From: JBKHYJ01 sp046565505 | GTDB taxonomy: Bacteria; Acidobacteriota; Blastocatellia; UBA7656 | Direction: 5' to 3' | Assembly: GCA_046565505.1 (NCBI GenBank) | Contig: JBKHYJ010000015.1 | Span: 124,001-188,000 of the forward strand | Length of the DNA stretch: 64,000 bases | Notes under the pieces: model-generated | What the model was told of the DNA's origin: nothing | Database searches by the model: none | The model's input: only the letters and a program-made list of their open reading frames with translations | Made by a program: the position numbers and the translations under genes | Part shown: one piece after another, positions 16,823-25,033 of the stretch | Layout of the letters: every line of letters begins with the position of its first letter | Position numbering within the stretch: the stretch's first letter is position 1

Positions 16823-17138
16823 AAGCGCGAACAGTCCTGCGAGAGTCAGACCGCCTGAAAGTCGCGTCATGCGGCAGACAGAAATCTTCTGTAGAATCAT
16901 CAACGCGCGGCCCATGAGGCGGTCCAACATTTTCAAAGACCACAGAACTACCCCGATACACCGCTCGGGCCCGCCGCTTACGAGTTGAGGTGCGGGGCTG
17001 CCGACATGCCGGCATACTCAGGTATGCCATCCGTGGTATTATAATTCAGCTCACGATTCCGTTCGGCAAGAACAGTCCTAACCCGCAGCAGTGTCTTGCC
17101 GGTTGCCTTAACGCACGCGCTTGAAATGGAGGTCAAAC
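16823..17138. other. Intergenic region upstream of the 91-residue gene
   Basis: No gene is supported here. Near its right end are a 7-base inverted repeat and a perfect TATAAT, listed separately. The rest shows nothing recognisable. Confidence 0.5.
17011..17045 (+). promoter_or_regulatory. Inverted repeat over the -35 region, followed by TATAAT
   Basis: GGCATAC (17011-17017) and GTATGCC (17022-17028) are perfect inverted arms with a 4-base centre. A perfect TATAAT follows at 17040-17045, 11 bases later, so the repeat covers the -35 position. No good -35 is seen, which fits an activator- or repressor-controlled promoter for the gene at 17139. Confidence 0.45.
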
Positions 17139-17414
17139 ATGGCCGTCTTCGTGCAGCTACGCGGAGTACACATCCGAGCGAATTCCGCCCAGACCTGGTT
17201 CGTGTGGGGGTTCCCGCCGAATACGTTTGTGAAATGGCAGGTGCGACCGTACCGTCACTCGATCATACCCTTCGGGTTCCCGGCTAGGGCACACGTCGAA
17301 AGGGTGATGGTGGAGCAAGGGGCCAACGGCACCTACACACACTTCGTCACGGTGCGCAATGATTCCATAGTGCCGATAGCTTATGATTTACTCTACGACA
17401 TCACCTGGTTCTAG
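17139..17414 (+). CDS. Small beta-rich protein, unknown
   Basis: A 91-residue soluble protein without signal peptide, rich in aromatic residues (TWFVWGFPPN near residue 20; YDLLYDITWF at the C-terminus) with alternating hydrophobic residues typical of a small beta-sandwich. VTVRNDSIVPIAY near the end resembles the last strands of such folds. GGAGG lies 7 bases upstream of the ATG at 17139. It stands alone, with its own candidate promoter and operator-like repeat upstream. No family name can be given. Confidence 0.55.
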   Translation: MAVFVQLRGVHIRANSAQTWFVWGFPPNTFVKWQVRPYRHSIIPFGFPARAHVERVMVEQGANGTYTHFVTVRNDSIVPIAYDLLYDITWF

Positions 17415-17667
17415 GCCCGGCGAGGGAGACAGGCGGAATTAACTGCCCCTGACGAGAGTTAAGGGATTGAGCGCCTCAAGGCGGGGGATGGCAGGTGCCA
17501 GCAGCGGGCGAGTGAACAAAGTCTATCGCGTTATTAGAACTGAGTTCTTCCCGCGCCCTTCTTACGAGCCGGCCCCGCCCCCTCGACGCCCCCGAGCATG
17601 ACGCGACGCGCTCGGAGGAGCGGCCGAGCTGTGTAACTACCCGCCGCGCGCGGGGCGGGCTCCCGCG

Positions 17668-18834
17668 TCAGCCGCCGAAACAGTAGAGCCTGCCATCCTG
17701 CGAGCCGACCACCACGCGGCCGTTGGCTATGGCGGGGGATGCCGATATGGGCGCGCCCGCCGTGAACTCCCATATCTTCTCCCCCGTGTAGAAATTCAGA
17801 ACGTAAAACTTGCCATCGTTCGAGCCTACGAATACTTTGCCATCGGCGACCGATGGCGACGATTCGACGCGCGCCCGCGTGGCGAACGTCCAGACCCGTT
17901 TGCCGCTGCTCGCGTCTATGGAATGGACCATCTTGTCGCGGCCCCCGACGACCACCCTTCCCTCGATGACGATCGCCGACGAGTAGAATGGGAACTGCCG
18001 CTGCGGGTGCCTGTAGCGCCACGCTATGCGATGAGTGTTGAGGTTGACGGCAAGCACTTCGTTGTTGAAGGTCCCGTAGTAAGCGAAGTCACCCAGCAGC
18101 GCCGGCGACGCCCCCGTGTAGGCGCCCGAGGCGACCCTGAAAAGCTGCCTCCCATCCGATATGCGTATGGCGCGGAACGTCTCGTCACATCCTGAAATGT
18201 AAGCGACCCCGTTGAGCACGCCCGCCGTGCAGTGGACGGGCCCCTGAGTCTTGACCTTCCAAATGAGCTTCCCCGAGCCCGCGGAGACGCAGTAGAGATT
18301 CTCGTCGTACGAGCCGAACAGCAATCTGTCGCCCACCACGACGGGCGAGGACTTGATCTCCGCGCCCGTCTTGAACGTCCACAGGCGGCCGCCATTGCCC
18401 GCATTGACGGCATGCATCACGCCGCCGAGGTCGCCGACATACACTACGCCATTGCTGACGGCCGGCGACGAGGTTTCGATAGCGCCGGCGCGGTACTTCC
18501 ACCTAACGGAGCCGTCCCCCAAATCGAGCGCCACGAGGTCGCCGGATTGCGACCCCACGTACACTGTGCCATTCGATATCGCCGCGGAAGATTCAATCGA
18601 TTCGCCCGCCTGGTAAGTCCACAGGAGCCTCAAGTCTCTAGGCACGACGGCGTGCGAGGCCGCCGTCAGTTGGAGGTTGCCCCGGAATTGCGGCCACACG
18701 CCATCGGGGGTGGTCGCCTGCGGGCTCGCCCCCGCCGCGAAGGCGAGGGCAGATGCCGTAAGCAACGCCGCCCCGAGCGTCAGCCTGGTCGGCCGCCTCG
18801 ATGTCATATCATAGATCACCGTTAGTACGCGCAT
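17668..18834 (-). CDS. Exported PQQ-like beta-propeller protein
   Basis: A 388-residue protein with a signal sequence (hydrophobic core about 20-34) and a mature part consisting almost wholly of propeller blades. Each blade carries a version of SSPAV..G.VYVG and VxAxxGxxxW, as in BamB and the PQQ-like repeat family. WPQFRGN near the N-terminus is the family's opening motif. It has no extra domain and no quinoprotein active-site motif that I can see, so it may be a structural or binding protein rather than an enzyme. GGAG is 8 bases before the ATG at 18834. The gene overlaps the upstream alcohol dehydrogenase gene by 13 bases, which implies one transcript. Confidence 0.88.
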   Translation of the reverse strand: MRVLTVIYDMTSRRPTRLTLGAALLTASALAFAAGASPQATTPDGVWPQFRGNLQLTAASHAVVPRDLRLLWTYQAGESIESSAAISNGTVYVGSQSGDLVALDLGDGSVRWKYRAGAIETSSPAVSNGVVYVGDLGGVMHAVNAGNGGRLWTFKTGAEIKSSPVVVGDRLLFGSYDENLYCVSAGSGKLIWKVKTQGPVHCTAGVLNGVAYISGCDETFRAIRISDGRQLFRVASGAYTGASPALLGDFAYYGTFNNEVLAVNLNTHRIAWRYRHPQRQFPFYSSAIVIEGRVVVGGRDKMVHSIDASSGKRVWTFATRARVESSPSVADGKVFVGSNDGKFYVLNFYTGEKIWEFTAGAPISASPAIANGRVVVGSQDGRLYCFGG

Positions 18835-19961
18835 CTGTAAATCTCCAAAGCCCCGGCCGGGCCGAAGGGTCGAGGGTTAAAGCGGCCCGTCCACTGCTCG
18901 CCCGCCTCTTCGGCAAGGCCGCGCAGGTCATGCTCGCGGACGCCTATCAGCCTTAATCCGCGCGGCAGCCCGCCCGCCTCTATCAGTTGCCCGAGCCTGA
19001 CGGCCATCGCCTCATTCGGGTCGCCGCCCGCGTCCAGGTTCGATAACCTCAACAGCTCGCCGTATCGAGGCCCGGCCTCCCGCCCATTCCAGCGGACGAC
19101 CGCAGGTAGCATCAACGCGATCGCCTCGCCGTGAGACGTTCCGTAACGGGCGGTCAAAGGATTGGCGCAGGCGTGAGTCGCACCCAGCATGGAATTCTCT
19201 ATCGCCAGGCCGGCGTAAAAAGCGCCGAGCTGCATCGCCGCGCGCGCTTTCAAGTCGTGCGGGTCCGTCAGCACCCTCTCGTAGTTGGCTTCCAGCAGCC
19301 GCCATGCCTCGCGCGAGAAGCATTCCGACAGAGGGTTGCGCCGGGTGGTGACGTAGGTTTCAACCGCGTGCGATATGGCGTCGAACCCGGCAGTCGCCGT
19401 GACCGCCGCGGGCTGCGAGAGGGTGAGCGCGGGGTCCAGGATGTCAACCCGGAAAGCCGCCTTCGGGTCCCCGCAAGCCATCTTCACATGGGTCCGGGCG
19501 TCGGAGATGATGGCGTAAGACTGAGCCTCGCTCCCGGTCCCCGCGGTGGTCGGGATTCCTATCATCGGCAGCATAGGCTTGGTGGCCTTGCCGAAACCCC
19601 AGTAATCTTGAATCGCGCCGCCATTCGTCAGCAAAAAATTGATGGCCTTGGCGCAGTCCATAGAGCTTCCGCCGCCCAGTCCTATTATGGAGCTTACGGC
19701 GAGCGGCGCGGCGAATTCGCGCCCGGCCTCGACCATGGCCGAGTCCGGGTTCACGTCGAAGTCATGGAAGGCGAACACCTCCACGCCTTCTTTCGCCAGG
19801 AGGCTTTTCGCCCGGTCTACGTACCCGCAGGCCAGCAGGCCGCGGTCCGCGACCAGCAGCGCCCGCCGGGAATCAAGTTCCCGCGCCAGCTCGCCGAGCC
19901 GCCCGAACGAGCCCTCGCCGAAGACGACCCGCGTTCGGTTTTGAAAATCGAAAGATTGCAT
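18822..19961 (-). CDS. Iron-containing (group III) alcohol dehydrogenase
   Basis: A 379-residue NAD(P)-dependent dehydrogenase. The nucleotide-binding half has GLGGGSSMDCAKA and IPTTAGTGSEA. The metal site is set by an aspartate in DILDPAL and histidines in FDAISHAVE, GATHACANPL and TSHGEA, the classical pattern. These enzymes interconvert alcohols and aldehydes or ketones; the substrate is not evident. A PQQ-like propeller gene follows with a 13-base overlap, so the two may act on the same periplasm-derived substrate, though this enzyme is cytoplasmic. A large imperfect hairpin (19977-20055) lies just upstream of the start. Confidence 0.92.
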   Translation of the reverse strand: MQSFDFQNRTRVVFGEGSFGRLGELARELDSRRALLVADRGLLACGYVDRAKSLLAKEGVEVFAFHDFDVNPDSAMVEAGREFAAPLAVSSIIGLGGGSSMDCAKAINFLLTNGGAIQDYWGFGKATKPMLPMIGIPTTAGTGSEAQSYAIISDARTHVKMACGDPKAAFRVDILDPALTLSQPAAVTATAGFDAISHAVETYVTTRRNPLSECFSREAWRLLEANYERVLTDPHDLKARAAMQLGAFYAGLAIENSMLGATHACANPLTARYGTSHGEAIALMLPAVVRWNGREAGPRYGELLRLSNLDAGGDPNEAMAVRLGQLIEAGGLPRGLRLIGVREHDLRGLAEEAGEQWTGRFNPRPFGPAGALEIYRCAY

Positions 19962-19976
19962 AGATTGCGGGCCGGG

Positions 19977-20055
19977 GTCCGGGGCCGCGCCGGGTATTGA
20001 ATCGCATGAAATCTCTTATTTGAAATCTCAGATGATTCAACGCCCGGCCCCGGAC
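19977..20055 (-). repeat. Long two-part hairpin between propeller and ADH genes
   Basis: Outer arms GTCCGGGGCCG (19977-19987) and CGGCCCCGGAC (20045-20055) are perfect, and inner arms TTGAATC (19997-20003) and GATTCAA (20034-20040) are also perfect. The loop carries GAAATCTC twice. It starts 12 bases after the propeller stop (20068) and ends 15 bases before the ADH start. It may terminate, attenuate or stabilise the transcript. Confidence 0.6.
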
Positions 20056-20067
20056 GTGCGGCCCGAT

Positions 20068-21606
20068 TTACGGCTTCGCCTCTGCGATAGCAAAGAGCTG
20101 GTTGCGGTTGGCTATGAAGAGCGCTCCGTTGGCGGGAACAGGACTGCAATAGACCGAACTCCCCATATTGATCTCCGCGATGACCTTCTTTTCCTTCGCC
20201 GCCTGAAGTATGGCGATGTCGCCGTCCTCGTCGCCGAGGTAGACTTTCCCATCTATCACAATCGGCGAGCCCCACACGGCGGCGAACATGTCATGGACCC
20301 AGTAGGGCTTGCCTGTCTTTATGTCCAGGCAGTGCAGGAACCCGCTGAAATCGGAGTAGAAGATCATCCCCTGGTAAATCGCGGCGGTCGAAACGGAGCG
20401 GCGAATCTTGTCGTAGTGCCAGACCAGCCCGGTCTGAGTTATGTCGCCCCGCTTCGTGCCGTCTATGCAGTACAGATGGCCCACGCCCTCGCCGTGCTCG
20501 GGGTCCTGGCCGTTGGCGATGTATACCTTGTTATCGTAGATGACGGGCGTCGCGATGAGTTCGTTGCGCGTCTTGGGCCAGACGGAATCCTTCGGGTTCG
20601 TGTCGAACTCCCAGAGCTTCTTCCCCGTCAGCGCCTCGTAGCCCCTGATCCACCCGTCGCCCTGGCCTATGGCGACCTGATCGACCCCGCCGATCTTGCC
20701 GACGGCGGGCGAGGACCACTGCCCGTGCAGGATGCGCTCGCCCACGGAATTATCCTCCCAGGCGAGCTTGCCGGTCTTTTTGTTGATGGCGATGATGCTC
20801 GGGCATTTCGGCGAGGGGATGTGGACGTGGCTCTCGTCCTGCCCGTTGGACGTGCTCACGTAAATCAGATCGCCGAACGAGACGGGCGAGGAATTCGACA
20901 TGTTGTGGGGCTGCGAGCCGACCTCTTCGATCATGTCGAACTTCCATATGATGTCCGCGTCCTTAGGCCCGGTGAATTTCTCGTCCTTGTATGGGCCGTC
21001 GTTCTCTTTGTCCATGAACCCCTGCGTGTCGAGGCAGACGACTTCGCAGCGGTTCGTGACGTAATAGAGCTTGTCGCCTTCGACCAGCGGGGAAGAGCAG
21101 ACGCCCTGGAAAGGCCAGTCGTTGACGCGGCCGGCGGCCAGCTTCTCGTTCGTGTGCTGCCAGAGGAACTCGCCGTCAGATTCTTTGAACGCCATCAGCA
21201 CGCCGCGGTCGCCCCCCTGCTTCGGGTCGCGCACGGCTTCGTTGTTGGTGCCAACGAAAACCATGCCGCCCGAAACGACCGGGTTGCCATAGGTCTGCGA
21301 GCCGAGCGCGGCCACCCACTTGATGTTCTTCTTCTTCGCCACGTCCCAGCTCGTGGGCATGCCTTTCATGCTTGAAATCATATTGCGGTCGGGCGTCCCG
21401 CCCCACATCGGCCAGTCGCCGGAACCGGGGTCGGACGCCGAAACGTGACTCGCGGGGGGCGCGCAGGTGAGGAGGCAGAAGACCGAAAATAACACTAAGG
21501 CCCACCGCCCGGCCCCGCCCGCCGCCCGCCGCCCGCTGACTCCGGCCCCATGCCTCATGCCTCGCGGCACCCGGCGCTTGCTCTCTCTTCGCATGTTGTT
21601 GCTCAT
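20068..21606 (-). CDS. Exported PQQ-like beta-propeller protein
   Basis: A 512-residue protein with a long basic N-region and a hydrophobic segment at about 35-47. The mature part begins with DWPMWGGTPDRN, a variant of the family's WPxWRGP motif, and then shows about seven blades with CLDxxTGKxxW and SSPVxxGD motifs. Insertions include HVHIPSPKCPSIIAINKKTG, a long blade loop. No other domain is seen. The ATG overlaps the stop of the 734-residue propeller gene upstream (ATGA, 21603-21606), so both are made from one transcript with coupled translation. The hairpin downstream may separate this pair from the ADH gene. Confidence 0.88.
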   Translation of the reverse strand: MSNNMRRESKRRVPRGMRHGAGVSGRRAAGGAGRWALVLFSVFCLLTCAPPASHVSASDPGSGDWPMWGGTPDRNMISSMKGMPTSWDVAKKKNIKWVAALGSQTYGNPVVSGGMVFVGTNNEAVRDPKQGGDRGVLMAFKESDGEFLWQHTNEKLAAGRVNDWPFQGVCSSPLVEGDKLYYVTNRCEVVCLDTQGFMDKENDGPYKDEKFTGPKDADIIWKFDMIEEVGSQPHNMSNSSPVSFGDLIYVSTSNGQDESHVHIPSPKCPSIIAINKKTGKLAWEDNSVGERILHGQWSSPAVGKIGGVDQVAIGQGDGWIRGYEALTGKKLWEFDTNPKDSVWPKTRNELIATPVIYDNKVYIANGQDPEHGEGVGHLYCIDGTKRGDITQTGLVWHYDKIRRSVSTAAIYQGMIFYSDFSGFLHCLDIKTGKPYWVHDMFAAVWGSPIVIDGKVYLGDEDGDIAILQAAKEKKVIAEINMGSSVYCSPVPANGALFIANRNQLFAIAEAKP

Positions 21607-23807
21607 TTGTTGCTCACCACTTTCACATTATCGAAGAATACTTCAAAGGGGGCGTCGGCATAGATCCCTGGACTCCCCTGGCGGTTGGGTATGGGGTCGA
21701 TTTTTTCTATCATCCATGCCGATGGCTCGGCCTCGCCCACGGCCCAAGCCTTCCCGCGCGCGCGGACTTTTCCGTCGGGCAGGTTCTCGACCTGAAGCTT
21801 CAGGCGATACCACGTATCGGGCTTCCAGGCGAAGGCCGCCTTAACCGTGCGATCGGTCTCGGGCTGCCATGATTCTAGCTCAAGTCGCTGGTTGTTGCCG
21901 AATAGCACCAGCGCGTACCGCTGCGCCACGACGCCGGCGTCCCCCATCTGGCGGCGCTTCTCGGACGCGCGCACGTCGGCCTCTATGGTGTAGTCGGACC
22001 AGTTCGACGGCCCTATGAAGGCTCGCCCGCGCTTGAAGATCGGCTGGTCTGCCTTCTTGACGAGCACCTTCGTCCCGTCCATCTCGCGCACTACGAACTT
22101 GCCCGTAGCGTTGACCCATTGCGGGGGAGGGTTGTCCCCCGCAATGGAGTCGAAATTCTCGTTGATCGGGAGGGGCGGAATGACTCTAATGCGCGCGTAG
22201 CCGGCGACCCCATTTTCCGCGCCGACCACGGCCTTCACCTTCCCGGCTTGCGCCGCCGCGTCGGCCGAGGCGGTGAAGTTGCCGCCATCCTGGAACGTGC
22301 CGCGAAGCCCGTCTAGCGACCACGCGGCGGCCTCCTCGCGGATGAAGCGACCCTGCGCGTCGAACGCGCGGGCGTGGAACTGAATTTTGTCGCCGGGCTT
22401 GATTACGATCTCCGTCGGTACTACTTGCACGTAGGCGACGGCCGCGCCGGGCGCGGGGGCCTCTTCGGCCTCGTTTGAAGCCGGGAGGGCGGCGGATTTT
22501 TTCCCGATGCAATACAGGGCGGTGTCGGATACCAGAAAGATCCGCCCGCGCGAAACGGCCACAGAGGCGATGATCGCTTCGGGAGCGGCCTCCGTCCCTA
22601 ACTGGTCTTCGTCGAGGACCTCGCAGGACGCGGGGCCGGGCTTGAGTATGAAGAATTTTCCGTTCTCTGTCCCGACGTAAAGCTTGCCGTCCGCGAGCAC
22701 GGGCGATGACTTCTGAATCGTCCCGAGGTTCTGCTTCCACAGCTCTTTGCCCGTCCTCACGTCGAAGGCGAACACGTTCGCGCCGTTGTCTATCTGATAG
22801 ATTCTGTCGCCGTCGAGCACGGGCGAGGAGAACCCGCCTTGAAACCCTTTCACGGCCCACCTGGTCTGGTCTTTGCCCAGGGCGCCTTTGCCTGTGGCGT
22901 CAATCGCCGCGAGAAGCCCCATCTCGCTCGTGTCAAGGTTCTCTTCGCTGTGAGAGACGATCGCGGTCGTCCCATTGAGCACGACGCCCGTGTTGATGCT
23001 GCGCTTGCTCATCACGTAGTTCCAAACAGGCTCGCCCGTCTGAGGCTTGATGGCATGAATGGCCCCGTCGCCCGTCCCGCTGATAAACAGGCGCGTCCCA
23101 TTTATGTTTGCCACGACCGGAGGTGAGTAGGCCGTGTCAAAGGGGCGTCCGCCGGGCGTGCTGACCCACACGGTTTCGCCTGTCTTCTTGTCGAACGCGA
23201 TGAAGCGGTGCCTGCGCTGCGCCTGCTCGCCCCACCCTTCCGTCGGGCCGCTTACGATCACCAGGTTCCCGTCGATCACCGGGGAGACGGTCCGCCCGCC
23301 ATGCGTAGTCCACATGCCGAAATCTTCGGTCAGCGACCTCTCCCAGAGCAGTTTCCCGTCGCCCGACAGCGCGATGAGCGTCCCGCCGACTCCATAAGCG
23401 TAGACGTTGCCCGTCGCCGGGTCGGCCGCCGGCGACGCCCAGCCCACGCGGTGCGGCGGCACGTCGCTCAGGAATACATTGAACCTGTACTCCCAGAGCG
23501 GCTTGCCCGTGTCTGCGTTCAGGCACACCACGCGCTCTTGAAGCGTTTCGCCCTTCCCGGCGCTGTTTTGCAAGAACACGCGGTCGCCCAGCACGACCGG
23601 CGCGGAGCGGCCGCCGTAAGGGGCCTTCCAGGCCAGGTTTTCTCCCTTCGGGGACCACCGGGAGGGAAGGTTCTTTTCTTGAGACACGCCATCGCGCGCG
23701 GGGCCTCGCCACTCGGGCCAATCGCCCCTGGTCTGGGCGTGCTGGAAAGGGCCTGAGAGCAGAAACAGCGACAGCAGGGCGAGAGTCTTGGAAATAGTTA
23801 CGTCCAT
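21603..23807 (-). CDS. PQQ-like beta-propeller fused to C-terminal lectin-like domain
   Basis: A 734-residue exported protein (signal peptide about 1-25). The propeller spans about residues 28-430 and opens with DWPEWRGPARDGVSQ. A linker with an Ig-like stretch (about 450-545, PTEIVIKPGDKIQFHARAFD) leads to a C-terminal beta-sandwich at about 550-734 (NENFDSIAGDNPP, SDYTIEADVR, PDTWYRLKLQVE) resembling the concanavalin-like/3-keto-disaccharide-hydrolase (DUF1080) fold. Such modules usually bind carbohydrate, so the protein may hold a glycan ligand next to the propeller. It is the first gene of a minus-strand operon. Confidence 0.86.
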   Translation of the reverse strand: MDVTISKTLALLSLFLLSGPFQHAQTRGDWPEWRGPARDGVSQEKNLPSRWSPKGENLAWKAPYGGRSAPVVLGDRVFLQNSAGKGETLQERVVCLNADTGKPLWEYRFNVFLSDVPPHRVGWASPAADPATGNVYAYGVGGTLIALSGDGKLLWERSLTEDFGMWTTHGGRTVSPVIDGNLVIVSGPTEGWGEQAQRRHRFIAFDKKTGETVWVSTPGGRPFDTAYSPPVVANINGTRLFISGTGDGAIHAIKPQTGEPVWNYVMSKRSINTGVVLNGTTAIVSHSEENLDTSEMGLLAAIDATGKGALGKDQTRWAVKGFQGGFSSPVLDGDRIYQIDNGANVFAFDVRTGKELWKQNLGTIQKSSPVLADGKLYVGTENGKFFILKPGPASCEVLDEDQLGTEAAPEAIIASVAVSRGRIFLVSDTALYCIGKKSAALPASNEAEEAPAPGAAVAYVQVVPTEIVIKPGDKIQFHARAFDAQGRFIREEAAAWSLDGLRGTFQDGGNFTASADAAAQAGKVKAVVGAENGVAGYARIRVIPPLPINENFDSIAGDNPPPQWVNATGKFVVREMDGTKVLVKKADQPIFKRGRAFIGPSNWSDYTIEADVRASEKRRQMGDAGVVAQRYALVLFGNNQRLELESWQPETDRTVKAAFAWKPDTWYRLKLQVENLPDGKVRARGKAWAVGEAEPSAWMIEKIDPIPNRQGSPGIYADAPFEVFFDNVKVVSNK

Positions 23808-24160
23808 AATTACTCTTAACTAACGTGCAGGAGGTTTTTGAGTTCGCATTTATGCCATACGAATTCGCCGATTCGCCCGGTTCCACTGATGATTAGAAGT
23901 CTTTGACTTCGGTGACTTAAAATATTATGGTGCGATTGCCGTAGTCAAGTAAGTATTCTCAGAACAAGGAGGGCGGCCGGGACGTTCTTTACTGACGGGC
24001 GTCGGTTTTGCAACTTATTACAAATCGGCCGCCAATCGAAATCAGAGCTGGTCTATAATTCAGCCCGAGCCGGGGCGGGACAACACACTCCGAAATATGA
24101 GGCGCGCAAGCTGGGGCTGCACGCGGGACTTCCCCGGTGACCGCGACGAAGGGGGTAGAG
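23808..24160. other. Divergent intergenic region
   Basis: No gene is supported. A small perfect inverted repeat, GAAGTC (23896-23901) and GACTTC (23905-23910), lies in an A/T-richer stretch that probably holds the promoter of the minus-strand propeller operon; TTGACT and TAATAT are seen on the minus strand but only 15 bases apart. On the plus strand a perfect TATAAT stands at 24054-24059 ahead of the ankyrin gene, without a good -35. Confidence 0.4.
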
Positions 24161-24955
24161 ATGTTGAAAAGACAGATGGCGTCGCTCGCCTTCGCGCTGC
24201 TGCTGCCGGCGGCGGCGATTGCGCAGGCCACGAACGAAGAATTCTTCGCCGCGGCGCGCAAGGGCGACGTTGCCGCCGTGAAGGCCTTTCTCGATAAAGG
24301 CACCGACGTAAATGCGAAGACCCAGTATGGGGCGACGGCCCTGGCCTACGCCGCCGAAAAGGGGCACGTGGAACTGGTCAGGCTCCTGGTCGAGCGCGGG
24401 GCCGACGTGAACGTGAAGGACACCTTCTATGGCGAAGTCCCCATCGGCTGGGCCTGCTCGAAAGGCCACACGGAGATCGTGAAGATCCTACTCGACAAGG
24501 GCGCCCGCGGGGCCGAAAGGGCCCTGATGTCGGGGGTCAATTCCGGGAACGCCGCGATGGTCAAAGTGGCACTCGACAAGGGCGGGTTCACGCCTGAAAC
24601 CTTGACCCTGGCACTCGTCAGGTCGGAGAAAGCGGGCAAGGCCGACATCGCCGAGATGCTCAAAAAGGCGGGGGCCGCGCCGCCGTTCCAGGTTGACGCC
24701 GAAACGCTTCAGAGTTACGCCGGCGCCTACAAAGGCCCCGTGGAACTGGCCTTCACCATAAAAGACGGCAGGCTCGTCGGCGGCGTCCCGGGCCAGGAGC
24801 CGTTCACGCTCAGCCCCCTGAACAAGACGACGTTCGCCCCGATAGAGTTCGACGGGCCGACGGCCACCTTCAACGTCGAAGGAGGGAAAGTCACCAGCAT
24901 CACCTGGAAGCAGGGCAGCAACAGCACGATTTTCAACCGCGTAGAGCAGAAGTGA
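24161..24955 (+). CDS. Exported ankyrin-repeat protein with DUF3471-like C-terminus
   Basis: A protein of 264 residues with a signal peptide ending near AAAIAQA. Four or so ankyrin repeats fill about residues 25-165 (ARKGDVAAVKAFLDKGTDVNAK, GATALAYAAEKGHVELVRLLVERGADVNVKD in pattern), giving a protein-binding surface in the periplasm. The last 80 residues (YAGAYKGPVELAFTIKDGRL, then TFAPIEFDG) resemble the DUF3471 beta-domain often found at the C-terminus of exported serine-hydrolase-like proteins. The ATG at 24161 has GAAGGGGG upstream and gives a proper signal peptide; a GTG at 24137 is possible. It is the first plus-strand gene before four propeller genes. Confidence 0.85.
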   Translation: MLKRQMASLAFALLLPAAAIAQATNEEFFAAARKGDVAAVKAFLDKGTDVNAKTQYGATALAYAAEKGHVELVRLLVERGADVNVKDTFYGEVPIGWACSKGHTEIVKILLDKGARGAERALMSGVNSGNAAMVKVALDKGGFTPETLTLALVRSEKAGKADIAEMLKKAGAAPPFQVDAETLQSYAGAYKGPVELAFTIKDGRLVGGVPGQEPFTLSPLNKTTFAPIEFDGPTATFNVEGGKVTSITWKQGSNSTIFNRVEQK

Positions 24956-25033
24956 GCGGCCGCCGGCGGGCGCGGAAAAATAGCTGCCCGCGTCGTCTGC
25001 CGCATGCGCCGGGATTATTTCGAGGGAGCGAAT

